Shown: positions 52,061-61,564, counted from the stretch's first letter. The stretch: 64,000 nt of DNA from an uncultured Lachnospiraceae bacterium (GCA_947305245.1 CAMZDG010000017.1:1-64000), one strand, 5' to 3'. Numbers and translations: made by a program. Notes: generated by a model from the sequence alone, not told the origin.

Positions 52061-55000
52061 ATGAGAAATCCACAGGAGGATCGGAAGGATGCATTGCTGG
52101 AGAGCCTGGAGCTTTGTGGCTTATCGGCGCAGCAGTTGGAGGCGGCGGAAAAGTACGTAAACGGCGAGACTAAGACCTGTGATCTCGGGATCACGGCGCT
52201 GTCTGGTTATCTTTCTGGCGCGAAAGATGCGGACAGGGAGCAGAAGATCGAGAAATGCATCGAGCGTCTGGAGCGGCATAAGGAGACGGAAACCTGCAAG
52301 CGCTATCTGGAAGTGCTGTTCCAGATCTTTGGCGTGAGCATGGTGTCTGCATATAATCGTGCTTATCAGTCGCGCATGCTTCTTCCCGCGAAGATCCGCG
52401 TGGCATTCGATGCGGGAGCCCAGGGCTGGGGAAGGGGGCTGTACTGCCGTTTTAAAAACTTGCTGAAGATCACGGAAAACCGGGAAGACTTAAAGGCTGC
52501 CATGGAATATACGGAGAAGTCGGCGGGCGGGCAGGATTATGCCATTTTGACGGCGATGTTTTATGATGGTCCGCAGAATAAGATCTGGGACGGGAAGCCC
52601 GTTGGCGGAGAGGCGAAGCAGGCTGAGAAGGGCGTGCTTGGATTCCTGAACGGACTGTTTGGCATCGTAAATACGGGGGAGGGGAGCTCTGGATTTGAGA
52701 CCAACTCCTATGTGACGAAGTATCCCAAGGAGTTCGCAAGGTATCAGGAAATGTTCCCTGAGATCCTGGATCTGACCTTTAACACGGCCATCCCCGGCGG
52801 AGTGAAGCAGGCGATGTGCGACTTCCTCAAAGAGAAAAACGTAAGGAAGCCGATCCCGGCAGAGATCCTTTCGTTCACCTCGAATGGATCAGTTGCGCTG
52901 ATGAATGAAAGGGCGGGCGCTTTGATCAGCCATGCGGCTGCGACCTACAGGCTGTCTCCCGTCATTTTCCAATATCTGCGGATCTGCCTGAGCGGAAGAC
53001 TGCAGCGGCAGGCCATGGAGTACATGTATGCGGCGGAATATAAAAATGGCATGGATCAGGAGATCAAGCGCTGGAGAGTTGATTTCGGGCTGGATGACCT
53101 GATGCTCATTCAGTGGCTCGCGGGAAGACGCCAGGGAACTTACATGTCGGCACCGGCGCCGACGACGATCGCGGGAAAGCTGCTTGGGTTCATGACGAAG
53201 GTCGCTCCGGATGCTTATCTGCAGGCGATACGTTCTGCGGACTTAAATAGTTATCAGGTCCTGTTGGATGCGGCGAAGTCCAGCGGAAATTTCGCATTCA
53301 TTCAAGGGAAATTGCAACCCATGATGGGTTCAGAGAAAAGTTCCATCCAGCAGAAGATCATCGCGCAGATTGTTCCGCAGGATGACGCTTCACTCAGAGC
53401 CGACTCGACGGATTATCTGACGGGCGTTAAGGGGATCGAAGCCGTTCTCCCATGGGAAGCAAAGCTGAACGGCTACTCCAATTATCAGAATTTGAGCGGC
53501 GCGGTGCTAAATTACGCGGCGACCTTCGGGACGGATGCGTTTTATGACCGTGCACTGGCGTATTTGGGACTGCGGCTTTTGACTTATACGACGGAGTGCC
53601 TTTGCAAGGACAAGAATCACAACTTCGTCCCGGATCTTATGAAGGCAATGTATGATTCCATGGAGAGGGGAGGCCTTCCCGTTCTGCAGAGACTGAAGGT
53701 TGCAGCCCTGCTCCTGGATGCTTATGCCGGAAAGCGTGAAGTGAAACAAAAGGAACTGGAAAAGTACTTTGCCAAGGTGCTTTCCGCAAAGCGCGAGGAG
53801 ACGCTTGCGGCATTTCTGAATGCGCCCGTCTCCGCCAGGATCTTAGGCATCGCCATTTTGAACAAGGATGCGGTGGCCAACAAGCCAGAGCTGCTCAAGT
53901 ATGCAGGAGACTCTTCCAAGCAGGCCAAGGAAGAATTGGTGAAGATCTATTCCGCGCACGAGGATTGGATGGACGATTTCCTGCAGATGCTGAAGACCTC
54001 CAAGAAGTCGGCGGAGCGTGAGATGGCGGCCATGGTGCTGGCAAAGTATAAAAAGATCTCCTCCCACAAGGAGGAGCTGGCTGCAGTGCTTGAGCAGGAA
54101 AAGAGCAAGAAGGTGATCGATCTTCTGCGCGAGATCCTGCGCACCGAAGGAACCGGGGGGACGGGGTTTCAGGGTCATTCCGAAGGGGCTGACGCAGGCG
54201 CCGCGCCGCAGATCCTCACGGCGGACGCCTATGTCAAGGAATGTCATAAGGGCGGAAGGAAGAAGTCGCTCGCGTGGCTTTATGATCAGCCCATGCCCGA
54301 GGTTCATTTTTGTGATGCGGAGCCGGCCCTCGCATCTGAGGAATATCTGCAGGCGATCTTGCTTTCCTATTCGGGTTCGTCTGCTGCCGGCCTTAGCAAG
54401 GACGTACATATCCTGACGGACGGGCTGAACCCGTCCGAGCTTGCAACCTATATGGAGGCAGTCTACGAGAAATTTATTGCAACGGGCGCTGAGGCAAAGA
54501 AGAGATGGGTGCTTTATTGCACCTCCATCCACGGCGGCGCGAGAATGGTCCCGAAGCTCCAGCATCAGATCAATGAGTGGGCTGAGAATTCCAGGGGAGC
54601 CATGGCGGCGGATGCCGTAAGGGCACTGGCACTCAACGACAGCCCGACGGCGCTCCTTGTCGTGGACGGCATGGCGCGTAAGTATAAGCATAAGCAGGTG
54701 CGCAAGGCGGCGCAGGATGCCATGACCTTTGCTGCGGAGCAGCTCGGTCTTAGCGTGGAAGAGCTCGCGGACCGCATTGTGCCGGATCTCGGATTTGATG
54801 AAAGGATGGAGCGTCATTTCGACTATGGAACAAGAAGCTTTACGGTAAGGATCTCGCCGAGTCTCGACGTGGAGGTGAAGGACGAGTCGGGCAAGAAGTT
54901 AAAGTCGCTGCCCGCCGTTGGAAAGAATGACGATGAGGCGAAGGCGACGGCGGCCCTGGAGGAATTCAAGGAGCTGAAAAAGCAGATGAAGACCACCGTG

Positions 55001-55768
55001 AAGACGCAGGCGCTTCGTCTGGAGCTTGCCATGTCGCTGGACAGAAAGTGGACGGCAGAGAATTGGAAGAGACTTTTCGTGAAGAACCCGCTGATGCATC
55101 AGTTCGCGATCAGTCTGATCTGGGGAGATTACCGGGACGGAAAGCTGGAGACGACCTTCCGTTATCTGGAGGACGGAACCTTCAACACGGTGGACGAGGA
55201 AGAGTATGAGCTTCCCGAAGAAGGCAAGATCGGTCTGGTCCATCCCATTGAGCTTGACAAGGAGACCATTGACGCGTGGAAGGAGCAGCTGTCCGATTAT
55301 GAGATCACGCAGTCGGTGGAGCAATTGGACAGACCCGTTTATCAGCCGACGGAAGAGGAGCTTGGAAGCAATAAGCTGGAGCGCTTTGGAGGAAAGATCC
55401 TCAACGGGCTCTCCTTGTCCGGGAAGCTGACGGGGCTTGGCTGGAACAAGGGAATGCCAGAGGATGCGGGTATCTATTATAGCTTCTGGCGCAAGGACGT
55501 CGAGGCCGGATATGGCGTGGAGCTTCGTTTCTCCGGCGCATATGCGGGAGATGAAAATGACGAGGTGACGGTATTCGATGCGGGGATCTATACGGTGGAG
55601 GATTTCGAAAAGTGTTGCACCGGATATTCTCACGGCAAGAATAAGGAGCAAAAGCAGCTGATGCTCCGTCAGATCTCGCCCAGATATTTGAGTGAGATCC
55701 TCTATCAGCTCACGAAAGCGACGGCCTCCAGCACGGAGACGGACGCAAATTGGCGAAAGGCGAAATAA
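52061..55768 (+). CDS. DUF4132-like giant protein (YehI/MolR-like) with helical-repeat body
   Basis: 1235 residues. ATG 52061 follows CGGAGGGAC. The bulk (about 50-760) is helical and reads like HEAT/ARM-type repeats. The C-terminal third holds the DUF4132 region: RRWLYDQ-like KSLAWLYDQ near 750, the ARKYKHKQVRKAAQDAM segment near 885, and QFAISLIWG near 1025 with a following L-x-DGTF segment. The end (about 1120-1230) is beta-rich. I see no clear WGR domain. In E. coli the comparable YehI/MolR accompanies the same gene set. The function is unknown; the size suggests a scaffold or client-recognition platform. Confidence 0.85.
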   Translation: MRNPQEDRKDALLESLELCGLSAQQLEAAEKYVNGETKTCDLGITALSGYLSGAKDADREQKIEKCIERLERHKETETCKRYLEVLFQIFGVSMVSAYNRAYQSRMLLPAKIRVAFDAGAQGWGRGLYCRFKNLLKITENREDLKAAMEYTEKSAGGQDYAILTAMFYDGPQNKIWDGKPVGGEAKQAEKGVLGFLNGLFGIVNTGEGSSGFETNSYVTKYPKEFARYQEMFPEILDLTFNTAIPGGVKQAMCDFLKEKNVRKPIPAEILSFTSNGSVALMNERAGALISHAAATYRLSPVIFQYLRICLSGRLQRQAMEYMYAAEYKNGMDQEIKRWRVDFGLDDLMLIQWLAGRRQGTYMSAPAPTTIAGKLLGFMTKVAPDAYLQAIRSADLNSYQVLLDAAKSSGNFAFIQGKLQPMMGSEKSSIQQKIIAQIVPQDDASLRADSTDYLTGVKGIEAVLPWEAKLNGYSNYQNLSGAVLNYAATFGTDAFYDRALAYLGLRLLTYTTECLCKDKNHNFVPDLMKAMYDSMERGGLPVLQRLKVAALLLDAYAGKREVKQKELEKYFAKVLSAKREETLAAFLNAPVSARILGIAILNKDAVANKPELLKYAGDSSKQAKEELVKIYSAHEDWMDDFLQMLKTSKKSAEREMAAMVLAKYKKISSHKEELAAVLEQEKSKKVIDLLREILRTEGTGGTGFQGHSEGADAGAAPQILTADAYVKECHKGGRKKSLAWLYDQPMPEVHFCDAEPALASEEYLQAILLSYSGSSAAGLSKDVHILTDGLNPSELATYMEAVYEKFIATGAEAKKRWVLYCTSIHGGARMVPKLQHQINEWAENSRGAMAADAVRALALNDSPTALLVVDGMARKYKHKQVRKAAQDAMTFAAEQLGLSVEELADRIVPDLGFDERMERHFDYGTRSFTVRISPSLDVEVKDESGKKLKSLPAVGKNDDEAKATAALEEFKELKKQMKTTVKTQALRLELAMSLDRKWTAENWKRLFVKNPLMHQFAISLIWGDYRDGKLETTFRYLEDGTFNTVDEEEYELPEEGKIGLVHPIELDKETIDAWKEQLSDYEITQSVEQLDRPVYQPTEEELGSNKLERFGGKILNGLSLSGKLTGLGWNKGMPEDAGIYYSFWRKDVEAGYGVELRFSGAYAGDENDEVTVFDAGIYTVEDFEKCCTGYSHGKNKEQKQLMLRQISPRYLSEILYQLTKATASSTETDANWRKAK

Positions 55769-55841
55769 TTGCCAAAGAGGATGCAATGGCCGGAAGTAAG
55801 CGGATGAGGCCGCGGCGAGGTTATTACTTGGAGAAAATGAC

Positions 55842-58625
55842 ATGAAGGAAAAACGCTTAGTGATTGGAATATTGGCGCATGTGGATGCGGGAAAGACGAC
55901 CCTCGCGGAGGCTTTTTTGTATCTTTCCGGCGCCCTGCGAAAGGCGGGAAGGGTGGACCATCAGGATGCCTTTCTGGATCACTTTGCGCTGGAGCGGGCC
56001 CGCGGCATCACAATCTTTTCCAAGCAGGCGCTCTTTCGTTGGGAGGATCCAAAGCTGGAGGAGGTGCTCGCCGTCACGCTCCTGGATACCCCGGGGCACG
56101 TGGACTTTTCCGCGGAGATGGAGCGAACGCTCCAGGTGCTGGATCTGGCCGTGCTTGTGGTCAGCGGTGCGGACGGCGTACAGGGGCATACGCTGACGCT
56201 GTGGGGGCTCCTTAAGCGCTATGGCATTCCGACCTTTCTCTTTGTCAACAAGATGGATCAGGAGGGGACGGACCGTGAAGGGCTGATGCAGGAGCTGCGG
56301 GAGAAGCTGGATGCATCCTGCGTGCAGTTTGGTCCAGGACAGGCATGGCATAACGCAAAGCGGGAAGAAACTGCCGCAGACGGTGCCGAAGAAGCCTTCG
56401 AGGATGAGGCCCAAGAAGCCTTCCTGGAAGAGGTCTCCTTATGCAGCGAAGACCTCATGGAGGAGTATCTGGAGACGGGATCGATCTCTCGTGAGAGCAT
56501 GGAGGAGGCCATCGCGGACAGGCTTCTTTTCCCGGTCTTTTTCGGCTCGGCGCTTCGGATGGAGGGCGTGGACGCACTGCTGGACGGCATGACGGCGTAT
56601 GCGCCGCAGCCAGAGTATCCGGAGGAGTTTGGCGCCAGGGTGTTCAAGATCAGCCGTGACAAGCAGGGAAATCGCCTGACGCACGTCAAGGTGACGGGCG
56701 GGAAGGTTGCTGCGAAGCAGATCCTCAACACTTCTGAGAAGGTGGATCAGATCCGGCTTTATAACGGTTTGACCTTTGAGACGCTTCAGCAGGCCTGCGC
56801 GGGAGAGATCTGCGCGCTGGCAGGCCTGAAGGAAACCTTTGTCGGGCAGGGGCTCGGTTATGAAAGGGAAGAGGCGCAGCCCAGTCTGGAGCCTGTGCTC
56901 ACTTATGGCGTGAAACTGCCGGAGGAGTATGACCCCGTGACGGCGCTCGGACTGTTCCGACAGCTGGAGGAAGAGGAGCCGCTCCTTCGCGTCAGATGGC
57001 AGGAGCGTGCCAAAGAAATCCATGTCTCCGTGATGGGAGAGGTGCAGATTGAGATCTTAAAGAGTTTGATGATGGAACGGTACGGCCTTGAGGTATCGTT
57101 TGAAAATGGCAGCATCGTTTACAAGGAGACGCTTGCGGAGCCGGTGCTGGGCGTCGGACATTATGAGCCGCTGCGGCATTATGCCGAGGTGCAGCTCCTT
57201 CTGGAGCCCTTGGAGCGCGGGAGCGGACTGCAGTTTGCCTCTTTGGTGAGTGAGGATGATCTGGATAAGAACTGGCAGAGACTGATCTTAACACACTTGG
57301 AGGAGAGGACGCATCCCGGCGTGCTCACGGGGAGCGAGGTGACGGATCTTCGCATCAGCATCACGGATGGGCGCGCACATGAAAAGCATACCGAGGGCGG
57401 TGATTTCAGGCAGGCGACCTACCGCGCGATCCGTCAGGGCCTTCGAAACGGCAGGTGCATCCTGCTCGAGCCGATCTATGCGTTTCGGCTGGAGCTCCCG
57501 CAGGAGTGCGTGGGGCGTGCCATGTCGGACGTGACGAGAAAGGGCGGAAGCTTTGAACCACCTGAAATCTATGGGGACACCGCCATTCTCACGGGGACGG
57601 CGGCCGTGGCGAAGATGTGGGATTATGCACGGGAGGTCGTTTCCTACACGAAGGGTATGGGAAAGCTCTCCCTGACCGTGAAAGGCTATGAGCCCTGTCA
57701 GGAGCCTGAGGAAGTGATCGCCAGGATTGGGTATGATCCGGAAGGAGACCTGGATAATCCAACGGGTTCCGTCTTTTGCGTCCACGGCGCGGGGACACTG
57801 GTTCCCTGGAATGAGGTCTGCGGCTGGGCGCATCTTCCGCTTCGCCTGGACTATCTCGAAGCCGCGAAGAAATGGCAGGCAAAGGAAGCAGGGGAAGAGC
57901 CTGCAGGTGGCGCTGAAGATGACGATGCGGAAGGCAGCAGGGAAACCCTGCGCGTGGCAGGGGAAGCGGCAGCACTTCCCAGGGTGCGCCGTGACTTATC
58001 GGGGTCATCCTATATCAGTCAGGAGGAGATCGACGCCATATTCGCGCAGGGAAGGAAGAACCAGAACCGCAAGGAAAATGACAGGCAGGGATATCGGAGA
58101 TACCACCGCGGGAATCGCAGAGTGGAGGCACCTTCGGCGGCAGGATCCTCCGGGAAGGCGGCGGTCGCCGCGAGGGCTCCTAAGGAGAGGTGCCTGCTTG
58201 TGGACGGTTATAACGTGATCTACGCCTGGCCGGAGCTTCGGGAGCTCCTTTCGGTGAACGTGGGCAGCGCCAGGGACCGCCTCATTCGCGAGATGAGCGA
58301 TTATCAGGGCTATACGGGAGGCGTTCTGATCCTGGTGTTTGACGCTTATAAGGTGAAGGGAAATCCCGGCACGGTGGAGCAGGCGGACAACATTTTCGTC
58401 GTTTACACAAAAGAAGCTGAGACGGCAGATCAATATATCGAAAAGACCGTGCATCAAATGGCCTCTGCCTATCAGGTCACGGTGGCGACCTCAGATGGTC
58501 TGGAGCAGATGATCATCTGGGGCGACGGCGCGTCGCGCATGTCCTCAATTGGACTTAAGGCCGACCTGGAGCAGTATAGAAAACAGGCCAGGGAGGCTTT
58601 TGGAATGACTGGGGAGGATTCCTAA
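55842..58625 (+). CDS. Ribosome-protection GTPase (TetM-like) fused to a YacP/Rae1 NYN nuclease domain
   Basis: 927 residues. Residues 1-650 are an EF-G/TetM-type translational GTPase: G1 AHVDAGKTT (12-20), G3 DTPGH (82-86), G4 NKMD (136-139), plus EF-G domain IV/V features such as GRAHEKHTEGGDFRQATYRA. A linker of about 80 residues follows, and residues 783-925 match YacP/Rae1: LLVDGYNVIYAWPEL, VFDAYKVKG, KEAETADQYIEK and ATSDGLEQ. Rae1 in Bacillus cuts mRNA in the ribosomal A site, so the fusion would join ribosome binding and mRNA cleavage. TetM-like GTPases remove tetracycline; whether this one does is unknown. The start follows TTGGAGAA. Confidence 0.9.
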   Translation: MKEKRLVIGILAHVDAGKTTLAEAFLYLSGALRKAGRVDHQDAFLDHFALERARGITIFSKQALFRWEDPKLEEVLAVTLLDTPGHVDFSAEMERTLQVLDLAVLVVSGADGVQGHTLTLWGLLKRYGIPTFLFVNKMDQEGTDREGLMQELREKLDASCVQFGPGQAWHNAKREETAADGAEEAFEDEAQEAFLEEVSLCSEDLMEEYLETGSISRESMEEAIADRLLFPVFFGSALRMEGVDALLDGMTAYAPQPEYPEEFGARVFKISRDKQGNRLTHVKVTGGKVAAKQILNTSEKVDQIRLYNGLTFETLQQACAGEICALAGLKETFVGQGLGYEREEAQPSLEPVLTYGVKLPEEYDPVTALGLFRQLEEEEPLLRVRWQERAKEIHVSVMGEVQIEILKSLMMERYGLEVSFENGSIVYKETLAEPVLGVGHYEPLRHYAEVQLLLEPLERGSGLQFASLVSEDDLDKNWQRLILTHLEERTHPGVLTGSEVTDLRISITDGRAHEKHTEGGDFRQATYRAIRQGLRNGRCILLEPIYAFRLELPQECVGRAMSDVTRKGGSFEPPEIYGDTAILTGTAAVAKMWDYAREVVSYTKGMGKLSLTVKGYEPCQEPEEVIARIGYDPEGDLDNPTGSVFCVHGAGTLVPWNEVCGWAHLPLRLDYLEAAKKWQAKEAGEEPAGGAEDDDAEGSRETLRVAGEAAALPRVRRDLSGSSYISQEEIDAIFAQGRKNQNRKENDRQGYRRYHRGNRRVEAPSAAGSSGKAAVAARAPKERCLLVDGYNVIYAWPELRELLSVNVGSARDRLIREMSDYQGYTGGVLILVFDAYKVKGNPGTVEQADNIFVVYTKEAETADQYIEKTVHQMASAYQVTVATSDGLEQMIIWGDGASRMSSIGLKADLEQYRKQAREAFGMTGEDS

Positions 58626-58678
58626 AAGCGCCCTCATGAGAATGACAATATCCGACAAACATAAGGCAATTTTCCCTA

Positions 58679-58730
58679 TTGCCAAGGGGATGATATTTAT
58701 ACTACAATAAACAAAAATATGTTTTGTAGT
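58679..58730 (+). promoter_or_regulatory. Promoter and overlapping operator-like inverted repeat of the GH3 gene
   Basis: TTGCCA (58679-58684), 18 bp, TACAAT (58703-58708). ACTACAA (58701-58707) and TTGTAGT (58724-58730) are a perfect 7-bp inverted repeat overlapping the -10. A second dyad, GGCAAT/ATTGCC (58665-58670, 58678-58683), overlaps the -35. Either could be a sugar-responsive repressor site. Confidence 0.65.
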
Positions 58731-58751
58731 ATTTTGTTTGGAGGGCGAAAC

Positions 58752-60875
58752 ATGGAAATTGCGAAGAATCAGGAAAAGGTGAAAGAGTACCGCGAGCGCG
58801 CGAAGCAGCTTGTGGCGCAGATGACCTTGGAAGAAAAGGTGGGACAGACCTTAAACTGGGCTCCTGCAGTGGAAAGGCTTGGCATCAAAGCGTATAACTG
58901 GTGGAACGAGGCGCTGCACGGCGTGGCGAGAGCCGGCGTGGCAACCGTTTTCCCGCAGTCCGTCGGACTGGCTGCGACTTTTGACGAGGACTTCATCGAG
59001 GAAGTGGCGACCGCCATCTCGACGGAGGGCCGCGCAAAGTTTAATGCGCAGCAGGAATATAATGATACTGACATTTATAAGGGACTGACCTTCTGGTCTC
59101 CCAACGTAAACATCTTCCGTGATCCCCGCTGGGGCCGCGGACACGAGACCTTCGGTGAGGATCCGTATCTGACCTCCCGTCTTGGCGTTCGCTTTGTGGA
59201 GGGCATCCAGGGACATGACGAGAATTACCTGAAGGCGGCAGCCTGTGCGAAGCATTTCGCCGTGCACAGCGGTCCCGAGGACATCCGTCACAGCTTTAAT
59301 GCGATCGCTTCCAAGCAGGACATGGCGGAGACCTATCTGCCCGCATTCAAGGCCTGCGTGCAGGAAGCCGGCGTGGAGGCAGTGATGGGTGCTTATAATC
59401 GCACCAATGGCGAGCCTTGCTGCGGAAGCAAGACTCTGTTGCAGGATATTTTGAGAGACGAGTGGGGCTTTACCGGTCACGTGACCAGTGACTGCTGGGC
59501 CATCAAGGATTTCCATGAGGGCCATCACGTAACGGACACGCCCGTGGAATCCGTCTCCATGGCGATGAACAACGGATGTGACTTGAACTGCGGTAACCTG
59601 TTCCATTACCTGAAGCAGGCCGTGGAGGAGGGCATGGTTTCGGAGAGCCGCCTGGATGAGGCTCTGGTGAATCTCTTTACCACCCGCATGAAGCTTGGCG
59701 TGTTTGATGAGAAGGGGAAGAATCCCTTTGACAAGATCGGCTATGCCGAGGTGGACACGAAGGAGCATCAGGCGCTGAACCGCAAGGCAGCGGAAAAGTG
59801 CGTGGTTCTTCTGAAGAATGAGAAAGGGCTGTTGCCTCTTGATAAGAAGGCATATAAGACCATTGGCGTGATCGGACCCAATGCTAATAACAGAAGGGCG
59901 CTCGTCGGCAACTATGAAGGCACCGCTTCCCGTTATTGGACGATCCTGGAGGGCATTCAGGAATACCTTGGCGATGACGTTCGCGTGCTCGCCAGCGAGG
60001 GCTGTCATCTCTGCCATAAGAAGGCGCAGGGCCTTGGGCAGGAGGATGACCGCATCTCCGAAGTGAAGGCGGTTTGTGCCAACAGTGACGTGATCATCGC
60101 GTGCATGGGTCTGGACTCCGGACTCGAGGGTGAGGAAGGCGATCAGGGCAATGAATTCGCTTCCGGCGACAAGCCGAACCTGAACCTCCCTGGCCTGCAG
60201 CAGCATGTGCTCGAGACGATCTGCTCCTTTGGAAAGCCTGTGGTGCTGGTTCTGCTTTCCGGTTCCGCGCTGGCAGTGAACTGGGCGGACGAGAACGTTC
60301 CCGCGATCCTGCAGGGATGGTATCCCGGCGCACAGGGCGGACTTGCCATCGCAGACATCATTTTCGGCGAGAAGAACCCTGAGGGCAAGCTTCCCGTGAC
60401 CTTCTACCGTTCTACGGAAGAGCTTCCTGAATTCACGGATTATTCCATGAAGGGACGCACCTATCGCTACATGAAGGGTGAGGCACTGTATCCCTTCGGA
60501 TATGGCCTGTCCTACACTGACTTTGATTATTCTGACGTCACCGTGACCGCAAAGGATGGCGGCGCCGTCGTGAACGCGACCGTGACCAACGTCGGCAAGA
60601 TGGCCGGCGGCGAGACCGTGCAGGTATATGTCAAGACGGCTGTGGAAGGCGCTCCCAACTATCAGTTAAAGGGGATCAAAAAGCTCTTCCTTGCACCCGG
60701 CGAGAGCGCAAACGTGACGATCGCTCTTCCGAGAGAGGCCCTTGGCGCATTCGACGTAAACGGCGAGCTCCAGGTAGGCGGCCCCATAAAGATCTTCGTC
60801 GGCGGCCAGGCACCCGATTCCCGAAGCGAGAAGCTGACCGGAAAGAAAGTCAAGGAATTCGAGCTGACGGTTTAA
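58752..60875 (+). CDS. GH3 beta-xylosidase/beta-glucosidase
   Basis: 707 residues, no signal peptide, so intracellular. GH3 N-terminal barrel with NWWNEALHGVARAG (near 42-55), PNVNIFRDPRWGRGHETFGEDP and KHFAVHSGPE. The nucleophile aspartate is D247 in HVTSDCWAI. A C-terminal GH3 domain (about 375-590) and a FnIII-like domain (610-700) follow. The NWWNEALHG and RWGRGHETFGEDP patterns favour the beta-xylosidase branch; exact specificity is not fixed by sequence. ATG 58752 follows TTGGAGGGCG. It stands alone with its own promoter and operator. Confidence 0.95.
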   Translation: MEIAKNQEKVKEYRERAKQLVAQMTLEEKVGQTLNWAPAVERLGIKAYNWWNEALHGVARAGVATVFPQSVGLAATFDEDFIEEVATAISTEGRAKFNAQQEYNDTDIYKGLTFWSPNVNIFRDPRWGRGHETFGEDPYLTSRLGVRFVEGIQGHDENYLKAAACAKHFAVHSGPEDIRHSFNAIASKQDMAETYLPAFKACVQEAGVEAVMGAYNRTNGEPCCGSKTLLQDILRDEWGFTGHVTSDCWAIKDFHEGHHVTDTPVESVSMAMNNGCDLNCGNLFHYLKQAVEEGMVSESRLDEALVNLFTTRMKLGVFDEKGKNPFDKIGYAEVDTKEHQALNRKAAEKCVVLLKNEKGLLPLDKKAYKTIGVIGPNANNRRALVGNYEGTASRYWTILEGIQEYLGDDVRVLASEGCHLCHKKAQGLGQEDDRISEVKAVCANSDVIIACMGLDSGLEGEEGDQGNEFASGDKPNLNLPGLQQHVLETICSFGKPVVLVLLSGSALAVNWADENVPAILQGWYPGAQGGLAIADIIFGEKNPEGKLPVTFYRSTEELPEFTDYSMKGRTYRYMKGEALYPFGYGLSYTDFDYSDVTVTAKDGGAVVNATVTNVGKMAGGETVQVYVKTAVEGAPNYQLKGIKKLFLAPGESANVTIALPREALGAFDVNGELQVGGPIKIFVGGQAPDSRSEKLTGKKVKEFELTV

Positions 60876-60901
60876 GGTTCCTACAGAATTAGCTACTATC
60901 A

Positions 60902-60940
60902 AAAAGGTCATCACTGGGATATCGGTGGTGGCCTTTTCTG
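60902..60940 (+). terminator. Terminator of the GH3 gene
   Basis: AAAAGGTCATCAC pairs with GTGGTGGCCTTTT (one G-U pair) around a 10-nt loop, ending CTTTT. The T tract is short, so efficiency is uncertain. Confidence 0.75.
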
Positions 60941-61099
60941 ATTCTGCCTTGCAAAGCAATGAGAAGGTCTGATGCACAATAATGGCCTGTAATATGCGGA
61001 ATTACGGACTATATTCCTCCATCGAAATGAAATATGATAGACATATCATCAAGTAGCAGTTGGGTAGGATTCAGGAAGGTATTTCAGGAGGGAATTGGG

Positions 61100-61300
61100 A
61101 TGGAGAAAAAATGTATGAGATGTGGGGGCGAGCTCAAGGCGGGAGTGTTAAGGACAAAGTCTCATCTGAGTCCAGTGTGCTTTACTCCACTGGAAGACGT
61201 AAACAAAGTGAAAGCACGAAATGTTGTCGTGCTGTGTGACGCCTGCGTTAGCTGCGGCGCCATTGAAAACATTCGCTTGGAAGAGACCAACGCGTTGTAA
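61100..61300 (+). CDS. Small zinc-ribbon protein
   Basis: 66 residues. ATG 61100 follows AGGAGGGAATTGGG. Two CxxC pairs, MRCGGELKAG (C5, C8) and LCDACVSCGAIE (near C49-C55), make a zinc ribbon. Similar tiny ribbon proteins with MRCGG...CxxCG are common in Clostridia and of unknown function, often adaptors. No partner gene is adjacent. Upstream and downstream gaps hold only terminators and a hairpin. Confidence 0.85.
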   Translation: MEKKCMRCGGELKAGVLRTKSHLSPVCFTPLEDVNKVKARNVVVLCDACVSCGAIENIRLEETNAL

Positions 61301-61333
61301 TCGATAAGTGATGCAATCATATTTTAAAGTTCG

Positions 61334-61363
61334 AGGCATGGCATAGTAATATATGCCATGCCT
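61334..61363. terminator. Hairpin after the zinc-ribbon gene
   Basis: AGGCATGGCATA (61334-61345) and TATGCCATGCCT (61352-61363), perfect 12-bp stem with a 6-nt loop. The following T tract is poor, so a terminator role is likely but not certain. Confidence 0.6.
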
Positions 61364-61417
61364 TGACTTATCTAGCATTATATTGAGATCGTGTCTCCGG
61401 GGAATTGGAGGATCGAC

Positions 61418-61518
61418 GTGATCAAGAAGCGGACGAAATATGAACGGGCGGAAAAGGGGAGACAGACTTCGAAGACATCTATGAGAGGATCAAATTTACG
61501 TACGATCAGGGACAGTAA
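61418..61518 (+). pseudogene. Possible frameshifted small gene
   Basis: GGAGG at 61406-61411 correctly precedes GTG 61418. The first 13 codons read VIKKRTKYERAEK. Beyond a GGGG run near 61456-61459 the natural-looking continuation, DFEDIYERIKFTYDQGQ, is in another frame and ends at TAA 61516. One missing G would explain the shift. Read without correction, the first frame gives a 47-codon ORF to 61561. Too short for certainty; could be noise or an assembly error. Confidence 0.35.
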
Positions 61519-61535
61519 GAATCTGAAAGTCTCTA

Positions 61536-61564
61536 TTGAGGCTTTTGATAAAATGTGCTAAAAT
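61536..61564 (+). promoter_or_regulatory. Promoter of the channel operon
   Basis: TTGAGG (61536-61541), 17 bp, TAAAAT (61559-61564), 38 bp before the ATG at 61603. Confidence 0.7.

Noticed and set aside
55842..58625. Calling the GTPase a tetracycline resistance gene
   Set aside because: The family match does not prove resistance, and the fused nuclease domain suggests another role.
58851..60206. 451-codon minus-strand frame opposite the GH3 gene
   Set aside because: Shadow of a well-supported GH3 gene; composition of the translation is not protein-like.
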